Assembly: GCA_025094145.1 (NCBI GenBank)
Contig: JALLLS010000001.1
Location: 930,001 to 994,000, forward strand
Origin: Spinellus fusiger
Lineage: Eukaryota > Mucoromycota > Mucoromycetes > Mucorales > Phycomycetaceae
DNA length: 64,000 nucleotides
Reading direction: 5' to 3'
Shown: positions 44,058 to 54,709 of the stretch, one piece after another
How positions within the stretch are numbered: position 1 is the stretch's first letter
Layout: each line of letters starts with the position of its first letter
Program-made: the position numbers and the translations under genes
The notes under the pieces: model-generated
Databases searched by the model: none
What the model was told of the DNA's origin: nothing
The model's input: the letters and a program-made list of their open reading frames with translations, nothing else

Positions 44058-45417
44058 CAGTGGCTTTCAAAATAATAAGGAAGTTTTTCATATCCCGGTA
44101 TACTTCTGTAATATGAAATACTTACTCTCTGTCATAAAAATACACATTAAACACACAATAGAGACTTGAGAATTGAATGAAGTATAAAGAAGTTCAACAG
44201 GATAATAGATACTGATTTATTGGGTCGAAACCCTTAGTATTTGGTGTTTCCACCCTTGGCCTATATAACAGCCCTACATCTCCAATGCATACTGGTAATG
44301 AGGTTGTTGGTAACTTCTTTGGGGATCTTGTCCCATTCTTGGACCAGGAGAGCCTTTAGATCCTGGAGGGTGCTTGCTGGGGTCATTTTCTTTCTAACTG
44401 TTCCGTCCAGCCCCTCCCAAAGATGCTCAATTGGGTTCAGATCAGGGCTCTGAGAGGACCATCTCTCCATCGTGACTACTCCCCTCATCCTTCCATTTCC
44501 TAGTCTCCTTACTAGTATGGCAACTGGTAATGTTCTATTGAAGAACATAGCCTACCGCTGGATTCAGTGCTGAAATACGAGCCAGCTCGGGGCAATAGGC
44601 TGTTTCTAAAGTACCAGTGTATTTGGCACTATTGATAGACCCCTCCACCGTAACAAGTCCACCAACACCTTCACTAGAAAACGAACCCCACACCATCACC
44701 CCACCACCACCAAACTTCATCGTTGGCTTGAAATTCTTTGGGAGCAGTCCCTCCTTCTTCCTTCGTACCACCCTGTTGCGGTGGTTGTTGCTCATTAGCT
44801 GGAACTTGGACTCATCGAACTAAATGACTGTCTTCCAGTCTTCATCTTTCCAATGAATGTAGGTCCTAGTCCAGGTAAGACTCAATTTCTTGCGCTTAAT
44901 GCTGAGAGAAAGTTTCTTAACCACCCTGCAAGAAGATAGGCCAAGCTTCTTCATCATTTTTATGAAATGTCCTCATGGACACTTGGGTGGCCATTCCCTT
45001 ATGAAGCTTCTTCATACTCTGAAATGAATCCCTTTCCACCTCATATACAACCTCTCTCTCATCCCTCTCCGTCATAATAGGATTGCGCCCAAAGCTCCTT
45101 CCTGATTTGAAACAGTCATTTTACCTGTACTTCTTCACGATAAGGCTGACAGTGGAATTACTGATGCCAAACATGGCTGCAATCTCCACTTGGCTGGTGC
45201 CATGTTGAGTGGCCTCGTGAACAATGAGTTTACGATTAAAGTCGTTGATATTTTTCTTTCTGTTTCTAAAAGGCTTGGTGATTTGTTGAGTAGTGTTAGA
45301 TATATCAAATGATATAGTGGAAAAAGAAGAAATGAGGAATGTGTAAAAAAAAAGATATTTTTTGACCAAAATAGAGGTCGGGGAATAAAGTCTTTATTAT
45401 TATTTTGCCTGAAACTG
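44058..45417 (-). mobile_element. Tc1-A1 element with TA-flanked TIRs
   Basis: Left TIR CAGTGGCTTTCAAAATAATAA after TA; the right inverse reads TTATTATTTTGCCTGAAACTG before TA. 1360 bp. From about 44122 to 45074 it is apparently identical to Tc1-A4 (53022-53975). Beyond that the two diverge abruptly. Confidence 0.8.
44261..45369 (-). pseudogene. Tc1-A1 transposase, broken
   Basis: The N-terminal HTH is 45369-45121 (NDFNRKLIVHEAT, VEIAAMFGISNSTVSLIVK). After stops comes the region EDWKTVI-stop-FDES: the TGG before the first catalytic Asp region reads TAG. FGGGGVMVWGSFSSEGVG is open (44795-44535). After the expected F-x-x-D-N region (frameshift near 44540), RWSSQSPDLNPIEHLWEG carries the Glu. 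Not functional. Confidence 0.8.
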
Positions 45418-45419
45418 TA

Positions 45420-45508
45420 TTAATTGTTCAAAAGTTCTTAGGGTGACTAACATGCCCAATGCGCGAGTAGTAACCAACACCAAAAAATAAAAAATACTTT
45501 GAACTGTA
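45420..45508 (+). mobile_element. LINE-1 3' tip fragment
   Basis: TTCTTAGGGTGACTAACATG, then ACTTTGAACTGTA, is the LINE-1 3' end in plus orientation. Its far side resumes Tc1-B2 sequence. Together with the minus-oriented tip at 37297 it makes the inserted block end in outward-facing LINE 3' tips. Confidence 0.7.
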
Positions 45509-45749
45509 TATATCTCAACTACGCTTGCGATGACAGTCTACTTTAATTCAGCCTTAAACTAATCATAGAGTCCCCATAGCTTTTTATCTTCTGCTTTATC
45601 ATATTCTACATGGATGTGAGTTTATGGAAATATATCTAACATTCTATGTTGCTTTAATATATCTGGAAATAATGAGAGTTTTATGCAAAAAAGAAAAGTA
45701 TTTTTTAATTAGATTTTCTGCAAGTATTAAATCCAATTGTGTGTGACTG

Positions 45750-45983
45750 TAGTAATATTGACATTCAATTAAGCCAGCTAATCTTTTAGTAATCACTCAT
45801 ATTGATCGGATACATCTCCTACATCATTCATTGCTATTATTTTATTCTTCTATCGTTTTGTTTAGTCTATTTAAATTTTTTAAATTTTTTATTTGAAATC
45901 AATTATATTAAAAAAATTATGTGTATTAATCTACTGGCAATATAAACAAAGAAAATACGATTATAAATCGTGGTGCTTTTAAT
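45750..45983. other. Short AT-rich spacer, 3' flank of MFS gene
   Basis: No feature beyond the presumed 3' UTR of the transporter. Confidence 0.4.
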
Positions 45984-47757
45984 TTAATATATAGAAAACA
46001 ATAGTTTAGTGATTCTAAGTTTAACAATGATAGCAGAAATAGCCCCTACAAAGAAGACAGAACCACAAAACATTTGAATACCAATGAAGGAATTATTTGG
46101 GGTTGATTCCTGAATAACAGATGCTATGAGCGGACCAACTGCTGAAAATGTAGAGGCCAAAAAGAGAATTGCCAATCCAGAAGATAGCTTATCGAAGCCA
46201 GTAATATTAGCAGTAATAGGTGCTGCTAATGAAGAGTAGATTCCTCCAAAGAAGCCAAAAACACATGAAAAGGCAAGTAGACTGCCATAGGTGGTAGTAA
46301 TGGGCCATACGACCATACATAAAATACCAGCGATGGCTGTAGACACAATGTATGTATTGACTCGTCCAACCTTGTCGGCAATGAAGCCTAAAATAATGCG
46401 GCCTATTGCATTTAAAGCTGCACTCAAACCTACAATGGTGGAAGTGTCAGTTCTATTAATTCCAATAGAGTCTGCGTATCCTATGGTGTGTATTTTGTTA
46501 ATGCCTTTTCGCTTAAGCATGTCTTTTAACTTACTTGGAATATAGAGTAGAGGAGTATAATATCCCATAAGAGAGATAGAAGCACCCACAGACCATATCA
46601 TGAGATTCATATCTTTGAACATCTTTGGATTAATGGCACTTTTTATAGGCTTTTCAGAGTAGCCAGGTGGGAGGCGAGTACGTATCAAACATATGGAGAT
46701 GGTGGAGATGCCAAAAGCCAAGAATCCAAGAATACGGTAGGCCCATGCAACACCGTATTTTTCCAATAAGACCGTAGTCTGTTATATAGTATAAATTAGA
46801 TACATTAATAATGCGATGTCTACTTGCCAAAGGACTAAGAACTAAACCACCAACACCAGTACCAGCAGAACAGATCCCCATAGCAAATGCACGTCGATTA
46901 GTGAACCTAAAGAATTTAAAGTTCAATATACTACAATGTGAAAAAACTATACAACTATTTCTTACCACTGAGGAATGACACTAACTATACACTGTAGGAC
47001 ATGATTAGTGATTAGTAAAGATTAATTTTAAAATCATTTCATTGATATACCATGTAAACAATAGAATCACCTAAACCAAACATAAGGCCTTGAGTCAAAT
47101 AAAGCTGCCAAACTTTATTGGTTGATCCAGAGATAATCATTCCAAGAGAGATGAAAAGAGAACCAATAAACATGACCCAACGAGCACCAAGTTTGTCGAG
47201 ATATACATTAAGAAAAGTAAACCCGTTGAGTGCCGCAAGCGCAATTGTACTGACACCCATAAGCTCCAGCATAGTAGTCTGGTCTTTGTACTGATCATTT
47301 AGGAGATCATTAGAGAATATACCTAATAAAAAATATAGTTGATTGAACGGCTCTTCATATTGTCAACTCTAAATTACCCCAAACTGTAACTAAGCCAAAC
47401 ATAAGAAAGTTGCTGAGAAAGCCTATAAATGCGATCACCCTAGATACACCACATAAATAAGTGAATTTCTTATATAGATGATTTACCATCCATAGCCACC
47501 ATCAGGTATAGAATCATAGAAATCCTCGTCACCTACAGGCTCAACAATACTTGCCATATCAGCATCTATTTCATTGAGAAATTAGACATATTAAAACAAC
47601 TACATATTTATTTAAATAAAATAAATTTACGTGTATTTCTTGTATTACACTTCTCAAGCTTCTGGCTATTATCATTTGATTCGATTTTTTCTATGGTTTG
47701 ATCAGCTTTGACATGAATGGGAATATGATTATCTTGATTTAATATATCTCCATTCAT
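45984..47757 (-). CDS. MFS permease, monocarboxylate-transporter type
   Basis: Start MNGDILNQDNHIPIH at 47757. Exon 1 ends at 47631. Later exons give IPDGGYGW-VIAFIGFLSNF (the D-G-G-Y-G-W signature of the MCT family in the first helix), LELMGVSTIALAALNGF with VYLDKLGARWVMFIGS, CIVSVIPQWFTNRRAFAMGI with GTGVGGLVLSPLA, and a long last exon (EKYGVAWAYRILGF to LLFSIY-TAA). The last exon holds the central cytosolic loop (ending near NRTDTSTIVGLSAALNAIG) and GFIADKVGRVNTYIVS. About 12 membrane segments are expected. The family moves monocarboxylates, riboflavin and similar solutes across membranes; the substrate here is unknown. The join at about 46770-46833 does not stay in phase with a normal GT-AG intron as I read it (one nucleotide too many), so there may be a frameshift or unusual splice. 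Confidence 0.75.
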
Positions 47758-47971
47758 TTTAGATATTGATGATCTGGATAGTGCTGAGTTATTAATTTAT
47801 AGCTCTGATCTTGACCTTATATCTAGTAAAGATAATACACAAAATGAATGAAAGAGCTATGAGATCAGAACGTCTTTTTATACTAAATCATTTTAAGGCT
47901 GAGCCTCAATCATTTTATGTGTAACCTAGGTTACAACCCTAACAATAGTATTTTCTTTTTGAATCTAGATA

Positions 47972-48131
47972 TGAACACTCTTTTTGTACAAACTCTACAT
48001 CATACTTCAGAGTTTTTTTTTATTTATTTATTATAATTTATAGATAAATCTCAGAAACACAAAAAAACTTCTGACAAAAAAACTTGAAAACTCTGAAGTA
48101 TGATGTAGAGTTTGTACAAAAAGAGTGTTCA
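47972..48131. repeat. Foldback MITE with 45-bp perfect TIRs
   Basis: TGAACACTCTTTTTGTACAA at left is exactly inverted at right, continuing for 45 bp. The core is only about 70 bp of A/T. It lies about 215 bp upstream of the MFS start. Could form a strong hairpin. No coding. Confidence 0.85.
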
Positions 48132-48561
48132 TTTTACAGTATTTTCGGAAGAGTTTAGTACAAAATAAATTCAAAGATTCGAATAAAGATTGAAAAATGA
48201 TTGGGACAGAAATTGAAAGATTAAAGCGAAATCCTACTGTACCAAATGTCCCAAAATGAATTATTTATTAAATCAGTCTATGATTTATTAAATAATCACA
48301 TTCTAATACAGTGCCTAAAAATTTTTTAGATAGATCGAGAAAAAATTCTTATATTCAAATATTTTATTTCTTCAGCTTGCTTTTTGTAAATGACCAAAAA
48401 TGTTCTATTCTTTTTTAAAAGAAAAAGACTTTATATATTAATATTTTTCTAACTTGTGCTCGAATCTTTGAATTTATTTTCTCCTAAACCTTTCTCAAAA
48501 AGTGTCCCAATATCTTCTGAAAATAATGAATCCATATTCAAAAAGAAAACATTGTACATAT

Positions 48562-48795
48562 CTAAGGATTTTCCAAGTCTTCAACAGCCCTTTTTACGTT
48601 ATTTATTTTGTAAATACTTCTACCTTTTTCTTTTGGAATCAGCAAATCCAAAGCTTTTTGTGCACCGAATCTATTAAAATAGCGCACTTTTCTAATAAAA
48701 GTTGGCCTACTTACAAAGAGCTTTCTTTTTTCTATATCACTTATGGTACTCATCGAAATATAATTTAACAAATATAATAAACTATTCTTGAACAA
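48562..48795 (-). CDS. Hypothetical fragment (77 aa or less)
   Basis: Not recognised. From an internal Met (about 48753) it reads MSTISDIEKRKLFVSRPTFI, then RKVRYFNRFGAQKALDLLI and a KEKGRSIYKINNV stretch, helical and basic, like a DNA-binding domain of a transposase. It stops at VEDLENP. Two short inverted repeats (ATAAATTCAAAGATTCGA near 48165 and its inverse near 48460) flank the region on one side, so it may be part of a small transposon. Confidence 0.3.
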   Translation of the reverse strand: MFKNSLLYLLNYISMSTISDIEKRKLFVSRPTFIRKVRYFNRFGAQKALDLLIPKEKGRSIYKINNVKRAVEDLENP

Positions 48796-48904
48796 TAGAA
48801 TTCATCAACCATTTTTGGCTCCCTGTCATATCTATTGTATTTACAGCACATTTGTATTCTGAGTGCATTATAAAATAGTGATTTTAGTGTAAATACCTCA
48901 AATA

Positions 48905-48932
48905 CACGCCTAAAGATTTTTGGGATATTTTT
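48905..48932. repeat. Orphan left end of Fanzor-type transposon
   Basis: TA-CACGCCTAAAGATTTTTGGG as at 4469 and 54710, cut off after about 28 bp where a foldback element begins. Confidence 0.65.
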
Positions 48933-48936
48933 TTTT

Positions 48937-49332
48937 CACAAACTATTTACACAGTTGCTTAAATAGACTGCATACTTTAAACACTGTGCATAATATATTT
49001 TTATAATACAAATATACATGTTTTGTGCAAATTCCTGTGTACAGTGTTTAAAGTATACAGTCTATTTAGGCAATTGTCGTGATATTACTTTCTTTTTATG
49101 GATAGCGGCATCTCTAGTGAAAAAGCCAGCTAAAAGAAGAATGAAATGGACACATTCCATTACATTTCAATAATATCATAGTTGGAAGTATTAGCATATA
49201 GAATATAGTATAAAAGAAGTATTGAATTAAATGAATAAAGACCAGAGTTCCACTACACGTTTGAATGTCCGGATTTCCTTTGATACCTAAGATCAAAGAC
49301 GACACAATTGTGAGAATAGTTTGTGAAAAAGT
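48937..49332. repeat. Foldback element split by a solo LTR
   Basis: TTTCACAAACTATTTACACA, then TAAATAGACTGCATACTTTAA, is inverted at 49031-49074 plus 49305-49332. The LTR at 49075-49304 interrupts the right arm. Confidence 0.75.
49075..49304. mobile_element. Solo LTR A2 with 4-bp TSD
   Basis: 230 bp from TGTCGTGATATTAC to AAAGACGACA, flanked by CAAT on both sides (49071-49074, 49305-49308). Close relative of LTR A1 at 32839. The interrupted palindrome shows the empty site directly, which confirms the insertion. Confidence 0.8.
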
Positions 49333-49851
49333 GAAATTGTTTCCAGAGATAGTGTACAGGGGTTTAACCTAAGATTAGATGATTAGTTTTTTTTTCTTTC
49401 TCTAGATGATGAAATAATATTAGTTTGGGCCTTTTATCCTTCTTGTCCAACACTCAATGATATCATTATTCGAAATATATTTGTTTGCTTTAATTTATTT
49501 ATATCTGCATCATTTTCAAGATAATATTCAAACACACGATTATAATTAATGTAGTCCATTGTATGTAGTTTTAGTTAGACAAGAATATAAAATATCTAAA
49601 CTATTTCTTATCATCTTGAAAGAATATAAAAAGGTCTAATTGTCTAACTTTAAGTTTAAACCATGAATCTAGATAAAGTAGCTCTCCCAGCCGGTTATAC
49701 TATTTTCAGATACAGTACACTGTTTTCACTAATTATCCATTTATTTGAACTAAAATAGATTAAACTCTTTTCAGTAGGATAATCAATTAAGAGTGGAAAG
49801 GTCGCGTTTAGCGTTAAATTATTAATCGTCTTACACTATTTTAGGAAAGTA

Positions 49852-50863
49852 TTCACACAACCTCAGAAAAAATTGCACACTTTTTATTTTCTACTTTGCA
49901 CAATTTCATAAATTCTTTTTGCACAAAGTGTGCGAAATTTATCAGAGGATTCTTACTTAATCATGTTTCAAGTTTCAAAGAAGAGTAGTAAAAAAATTCC
50001 TTAAGATCACAGATAAGAACATCACTACATGCTTCAGTGATTCTTATGTTTAAAGCCTCACTTTCCAATAGCTTTTCTCTTTTAAGTTTACTCTTCATAA
50101 TGGACCAAAATTACTCAATCGGATTAAGCTCAGGAGATTACGGTGAAAGAAATAAATACCTATAGCCGCGACTTACAATAAGTCTACTAATTCTTTTAAT
50201 GAAATTGTGCTTTATCATTTAAGAAAGCACACTTTTCTGTTATGAAGTTATAGATTGTTGTTTTTACAACTTTCAAGTCTTTGAACTGTTCAGTGAGACT
50301 GTTCATTGCCTGATCTAAAGTTGCAAAGGAGCGATCCAAAACCTTTTCAGAAAGATGTTTCTTATGGTCTTCATTTAATAATGCTAGTCGGCTCATTCTC
50401 AGTGTCTCTACAGGCTTAGTTTTGAGATCATTCATATTTTGCATTATTTGCTCTTGATCTCTTTTAAGCCAGTCGTATATGGTTCGACGAGCAATACCCA
50501 ATTACTTATTTGTTTTACTTTCAGTCATACCTAGTTGATAAACCAGATGAAAAAATTGACCCTTAATATCATCACTATGTTTCTTGTAGTAGGATACAGG
50601 TGCTAAAGTAGAAGTTATAGGGGTTATTTTTGTGGCCTTGGGTTTTGACTGAGGCTTCTCGGGTGGTTTTTAAATCCAAGTAAGTACTATTGTCTATGAT
50701 ATTTTGAAGAGGAAAACATCCTTTATCTACATCCATCAAGATAATCTCATTGCCAGATTCATCGATAACATTTCCCTGTCCATCTTCACGGTAAATTCGT
50801 AAGCTCATTATTGAAGAAATAATATTTCGAAAAGTGTGCAATTTTTTTCTAAGGTTGTGCGAA
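49852..50863 (-). mobile_element. IS630/Tc1-like element F, internally deleted
   Basis: TIRs TTCACACAACCTCAGAAAA and the inverse of TTCGCACAACCTTAGAAAA, with TA on both sides. On minus, MSLRIYREDGQGNVIDESGN (50809) and an HTH (GIARRTIYDWLKRDQEQI; TIYNFITEKCAFLNDKAQFH) form the N-terminus. It then jumps to LSPYSPELNPIE-stop-FWSIMKSKLK (about 50150-50085), so the part holding both catalytic Asp is gone. Non-autonomous. Confidence 0.75.
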
Positions 50864-50884
50864 TACTTTCTGAAATTAGTGTAA

Positions 50885-50981
50885 ATACAGTTCAAAGTAT
50901 TTTTATTTTATTTTGGGTGGCTAACATGCCCAATGTACGAATAGCACCTACACCTAGAAAAAAAATACTTTGAACTGTACC
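50885..50981 (+). mobile_element. LINE-1 3' tip with inverted copy at its front
   Basis: TACAGTTCAAAGTATTTTTA at left mirrors AAAATACTTTGAACTGTA at right. The middle (GGGTGGCTAACATGCCCAATG) is the normal LINE-1 3' end. A very short foldback LINE insertion just outside element F. Confidence 0.6.
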
Positions 50982-51257
50982 GTAGAAAGTTTTTAAAAAA
51001 CCAAAATGTTAATATATTCCTTTAGTAATGAATTTAAGACTATACTTCTTTTCCAAAAATAACTGGCACAGTTTCTTGTGTAAGAGAGGCCAAGTATCTC
51101 TGAAATCCTGTATGATTTTTTACACAATAATTAATATAAGAAGTAACATATAAGAAAGCATAAATACTATAGAGCCAAAAAAGTATACATGAACTAGGAT
51201 TTTGATATAATAATAAAGTATCGATGTTTTTACCATCAGTTTGTTTTGCACCATTCC

Positions 51258-51345
51258 TAATACAATTCAAAACATTCTTTATTTTGGGTGTAGGTGATAT
51301 TCGCACGTTGTGCGTATTAGCCACCCTATGAGATTGTTTGAAAAA
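51258..51345 (-). mobile_element. LINE-1 3' tip fragment
   Basis: ACAATTCAAAACATTCTTTA, then GTATTAGCCACCCTATGAGA, matches the LINE-1 3' end in minus orientation with more divergence than other tips. Confidence 0.6.
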
Positions 51346-51617
51346 AAAAGGGATATAAAGAAAGAATTGTGTAATTTTAGGCAACGAAAGATCGTAGGAG
51401 ACTGGTAGTTCACTAATTGAGGTGACTACGGACATAGGTTTCTTAGGACAGATAGTACGCTTGGGGATTTACTGCGGTAGTCCTAATTCAGAGGTAGCTG
51501 AAAGATATACTTTGCGGAAGTGGAATAAGGCCAAGTGGGGTAGTGTGCTTGTACCGGATAAGAACAACCAAGGAAACAGAACAACGGTAACGGAATGTAA
51601 GAATATAGAGAAGAGTA

Positions 51618-53021
51618 CATCTTTTTCGGAAAATTTTCGTACAGTTTATTGAAAAAAAAAATTCGTACATTTTACAAACGTTTTTCTCTTTTACTTACAA
51701 GTTTTTACATACTATGACTACTTTTTTATATGAAAATAGAGATGGCAAAGTTTTTGATGAGCACGGAAAGGAAACTCGTGTCTATGAGATGGAGATTGAC
51801 AACGAGCAATATCCATTAGAACAACTAACAACGTACGATCAGTACATTGATCTCAAACCACCTGAAAAAATGATAAAGACAAAAATCAAAGAGCCAGAAG
51901 AGGAGATAACTGATCGACAAGCGCTGGAACACTGTATAGCATCAAGAGAGTATCGTAGCTATAAGGACTCAGACAAAGAGAGGTTTTTTTTCTACTTATA
52001 CGAGAAGGGGTTGAGTTTACGTAAGGCTGCTGCGGAACTTAAGATACCGCCATCAACAGGTCAAGGATGAAAGAAGAAATTCGAAGATGGTGATGATGTT
52101 TTTACAAGAAAAGAAGGAAGTGGTAGACCAAGAGGCAGACCAGCCATTTTAAACAAAGAGCATCAGAAGCATCTTATTGAGTTGATTGATGAAAACCCTT
52201 CTCTAGTCTTGAATCAAATGATGAAAAGTCTTACTTCCCAATTTAAGGGCCTTAAAGTTTCCAAGACTTCGCTTTACTATTTTATTAAGAAGTGTAACAT
52301 CAGCATAAAGCGTGCCTACTTCCATTCAGTTGAAAGAAATAGCCTGGATAAGATCAAAGAAAGAAAAGAATGGGTTCAGCACTGGTGGAAGCAAACAGAC
52401 ATGGACTACATGAGTAACTGTGTCTTCATAGATGAATCTGGTTTTAATATAAATATGAACCGCTCCATAGCTTGAGCCAAGAAAGGCAAGCGAGCCATTG
52501 TAACTGTCCCGAAAACAAGAGCTAACAATATCACAATTCTTGGTGCCATCGCTTCCTATGGTATTGTCAATATAAGTGTAAGACGCCCAAAGAGAGCCGA
52601 GCCTTTTAAGAAAAGAAAAGTCGGAGGAACTGCTGCACCAGCTACCAGTAAAGATAAAGGCGGTACTGTCACTGGTCATTACTTTAACTTTGTGGCTGTA
52701 ACCTTGGATGTACTTGATTTGCATGAGCAATTTAAAGGGCACTATATCGTCATGGATAATGCTCCCATTCATACTCATCAGGATATTCAGAAATATATTG
52801 AGCAAAGAGATTATGGTTGCATTTATCTTCCTCCATATTCTCCGGAGCTCAATTCTATTGAACAATTTTGGTCAGTATGCAAGAGTAAACTCAAAAGAGA
52901 GAAGCTTTTAAAGGAAGAAACATTGACATCCAGAATTGGTGAGGCGTGTAATAATACAGTGTCAGGCAAAATAATAATAAAGATTTCATTTTCCGACATG
53001 AATTCTTGTTTGGGGAAATAC
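51618..53021 (+). mobile_element. IS630/Tc1-like element E, right end lost
   Basis: Left TIR CATCTTTTTCGGAAAATTTT after TA, as in the MITE at 22176. The right TIR is missing because the element is joined to Tc1-A4 at about 53022. Confidence 0.75.
51714..53021 (+). pseudogene. Element E transposase (DDE), two TGA stops
   Basis: One frame throughout. MTTFLYENRDGKVFDEHGK, then an HTH (LRKAAAELKIPPSTGQG), an in-frame TGA at 52068-52070 where Trp fits, RPRGRPAILNKEHQKHL, TSLYYFIKKCNISIKRAYFH, and CVFIDESGFNINMNRSIA with the first catalytic Asp. A second TGA follows at 52473-52475 (again at a likely Trp), then KKGKRAIVTVPKTRANNITI, HYIVMDNAPIHTHQD with the second Asp, and LPPYSPELNSIEQFWSVCKS with the Glu. 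All three DDE residues are present. Only the two stops and the lost TIR disable it. The C-terminal tail crosses into Tc1-A4 sequence. Confidence 0.85.
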
Positions 53022-54319
53022 TTACTCTCTGTCATAAAAATACACATTAAACACACAATAGAGACTTGAGAATTGAATGAAGTATAAAGAAGTTCAACAG
53101 GATAATAGATACTGATTTATTGGGTCGAAACCCTTAGTATTTGGTGTTTCCACCCTTGGCCTATATAACAGCCCTACATCTCCAATGCATACTGGTAATG
53201 AGGTTGTTGGTAACTTCTTTGGGGATCTTGTCCCATTCTTGGACCAGGAGAGCCTTTAGATCCTGGAGGGTGCTTGCTGGGGTCATTTTCTTTCTAACTG
53301 TTCCGTCCAGCCCCTCCCAAAGATGCTCAATTGGGTTCAGATCAGGGCTCTGAGAGGACCATCTCTCCATCGTGACTACTCCCCTCATCCTTCCATTTCC
53401 TAGTCTCCTTACTAGTATGGCAACTGGTAATGTTCTATTGAAGAACATAGCCTACCGCTGGATTCAGTGCTGAAATACGAGCCAGCTCGGGGCAATAGGC
53501 TGTTTCTAAAGTACCAGTGTATTTGGCACTATTGATAGACCCCTCCACCGTAACAAGTCCACCAACACCTTCACTAGAAAACGAACCCCACACCATCACC
53601 CCACCACCACCAAACTTCATCGTTGGCTTGAAATTCTTTGGGAGCAGTCCCTCCTTCTTCCTTCGTACCACCCTGTTGCGGTGGTTGTTGCTCATTAGCT
53701 GGAACTTGGACTCATCGAACTAAATGACTGTCTTCCAGTCTTCATCTTTCCAATGAATGTAGGTCCTAGTCCAGGTAAGACTCAATTTCTTGCGCTTAAT
53801 GCTGAGAGAAAGTTTCTTAACCACCCTGCAAGAAGATAGGCCAAGCTTCTTCATCATTTTTATGAAATGTCCTCATGGACACTTGGGTGGCCATTCCCTT
53901 ATGAAGCTTCTTCATACTCTGAAATGAATCCCTTTCCACCTCATATACAACCTCTCTCTCATCCCTCTCCGTCAGGATAGGCTTGCGCCCAGAGCTTTTC
54001 CCTGCTTTGAAACGGTCAGTCTCCCTGTATCTCTTTCCCATATGACTGGCAGTAGACATACTAACACCAAACATGGCTATACTATCTGTTTGTCTAATGC
54101 CATTTACGGTGGCCTCGTGAACAATGAGTCTACGAGTAAAGTCATCGATATCTTTCTTTCTTGTTTCCAGTAGGCTTAGTGACTTTTTTGGTAGTGTTAG
54201 ACATAATAGATGACATAGCAGAAAAAGAAGAAATGAGGAATAAGCAAAAAAAAAATTTTTTTTTGAACAAAATAAAAGTCGAAAAACAAAATAGATTACA
54301 TGGTTATTGCCAAACACTG
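53022..54319 (-). mobile_element. Tc1-A4, one end missing
   Basis: Right end near 54319 (CAAACACTG before TA). The left TIR is absent: the sequence begins at GAAATACTTACTCTC, about 64 bp inside where Tc1-A1 starts. Bases 53022-53975 appear identical to 44122-45074. From 53976 on the two differ at about one base in five. Confidence 0.8.
53161..54317 (-). pseudogene. Tc1-A4 transposase, broken
   Basis: The N-terminus (54317-53817) is longer and more open than in other copies: KDIDDFTRRLIVHEAT, then DSIAMFGVSMSTASHM (HTH 1), GRKPILTERDEREVVYEVER and MRTFHKNDEEAWPIFLQGG (HTH 2). The catalytic half equals Tc1-A1, including the shared TAG before FDES and the frameshift near 53440. SPDLNPIEHLWEG is present. 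Inactive. Confidence 0.8.
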
Positions 54320-54709
54320 TAAATATAGTTTATACACCACAAGGATCTATATTATACAGCAAAATCATCATAGCAAATTCAATAATAACTTCTCGCTTGC
54401 TTTGTGTGTGTTTTAGGAGAGAGAAAGCCTTCCCATTCACAGCAATATAAAGTAGGTATAAAAGTACGATCATATTATGATCATAAAAATATGAAATCAT
54501 CGTTAAATAAAGATGATAATATAAATTAGATAGCGTAGATGCAAATGAAGCTCAATACTTTTTTTTATTTGCTATTGCACTTTTTGGCTACGATTTCATA
54601 ACACTATGAAAAGCTAATATCTTTGAATGTCTAAAATCCTTCCTAGTCACAGTATGGCTTTGACTAGGAAGGACTGCTAAGTAATAGGACGGCTGCATAA
54701 TGCTCTCTA
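54320..54709. other. AT-rich spacer
   Basis: No gene seen. A short imperfect inverted repeat (TCCTTCCTAGTCA / TGACTAGGAAGGA) lies near 54638-54674. Confidence 0.4.

Larger units (their letters stand above)
33786..45749 (-). mobile_element. Tc1-B2 transposon expanded to 12 kb by insertions
   Basis: The left TIR CAGCCACACCCAATTG (33786, after TA) and the right TIR, inverse of CAGTCACACACAATTG (ending 45749, before TA), belong together. Native pieces are 33786-34697, 37119-37296 and 45509-45749, about 1.33 kb in total, a normal Tc1 length. Their order matches Tc1-B1 (8745-9272 and 11106-11731). The gaps hold a LINE-1 fragment, Tc1-C3, an ORF1-only LINE, a full LINE-1, Tc1-A1 and a LINE tip. Confidence 0.75.

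Noticed and set aside
51040..51435. 131-codon minus ORF
   Set aside because: It runs through a LINE-1 3' tip and has no recognisable domain. The C-terminal 50 codons could be an exon, but the evidence is too thin.
30753..52475. UGA read as Trp, since four in-frame TGAs in LINE-2 and element E fall at likely Trp positions
   Set aside because: TGA is the conserved ORF1 stop in the ATGA overlap of both LINEs, and other relics here have TAG stops too. Ordinary G-to-A decay suffices.
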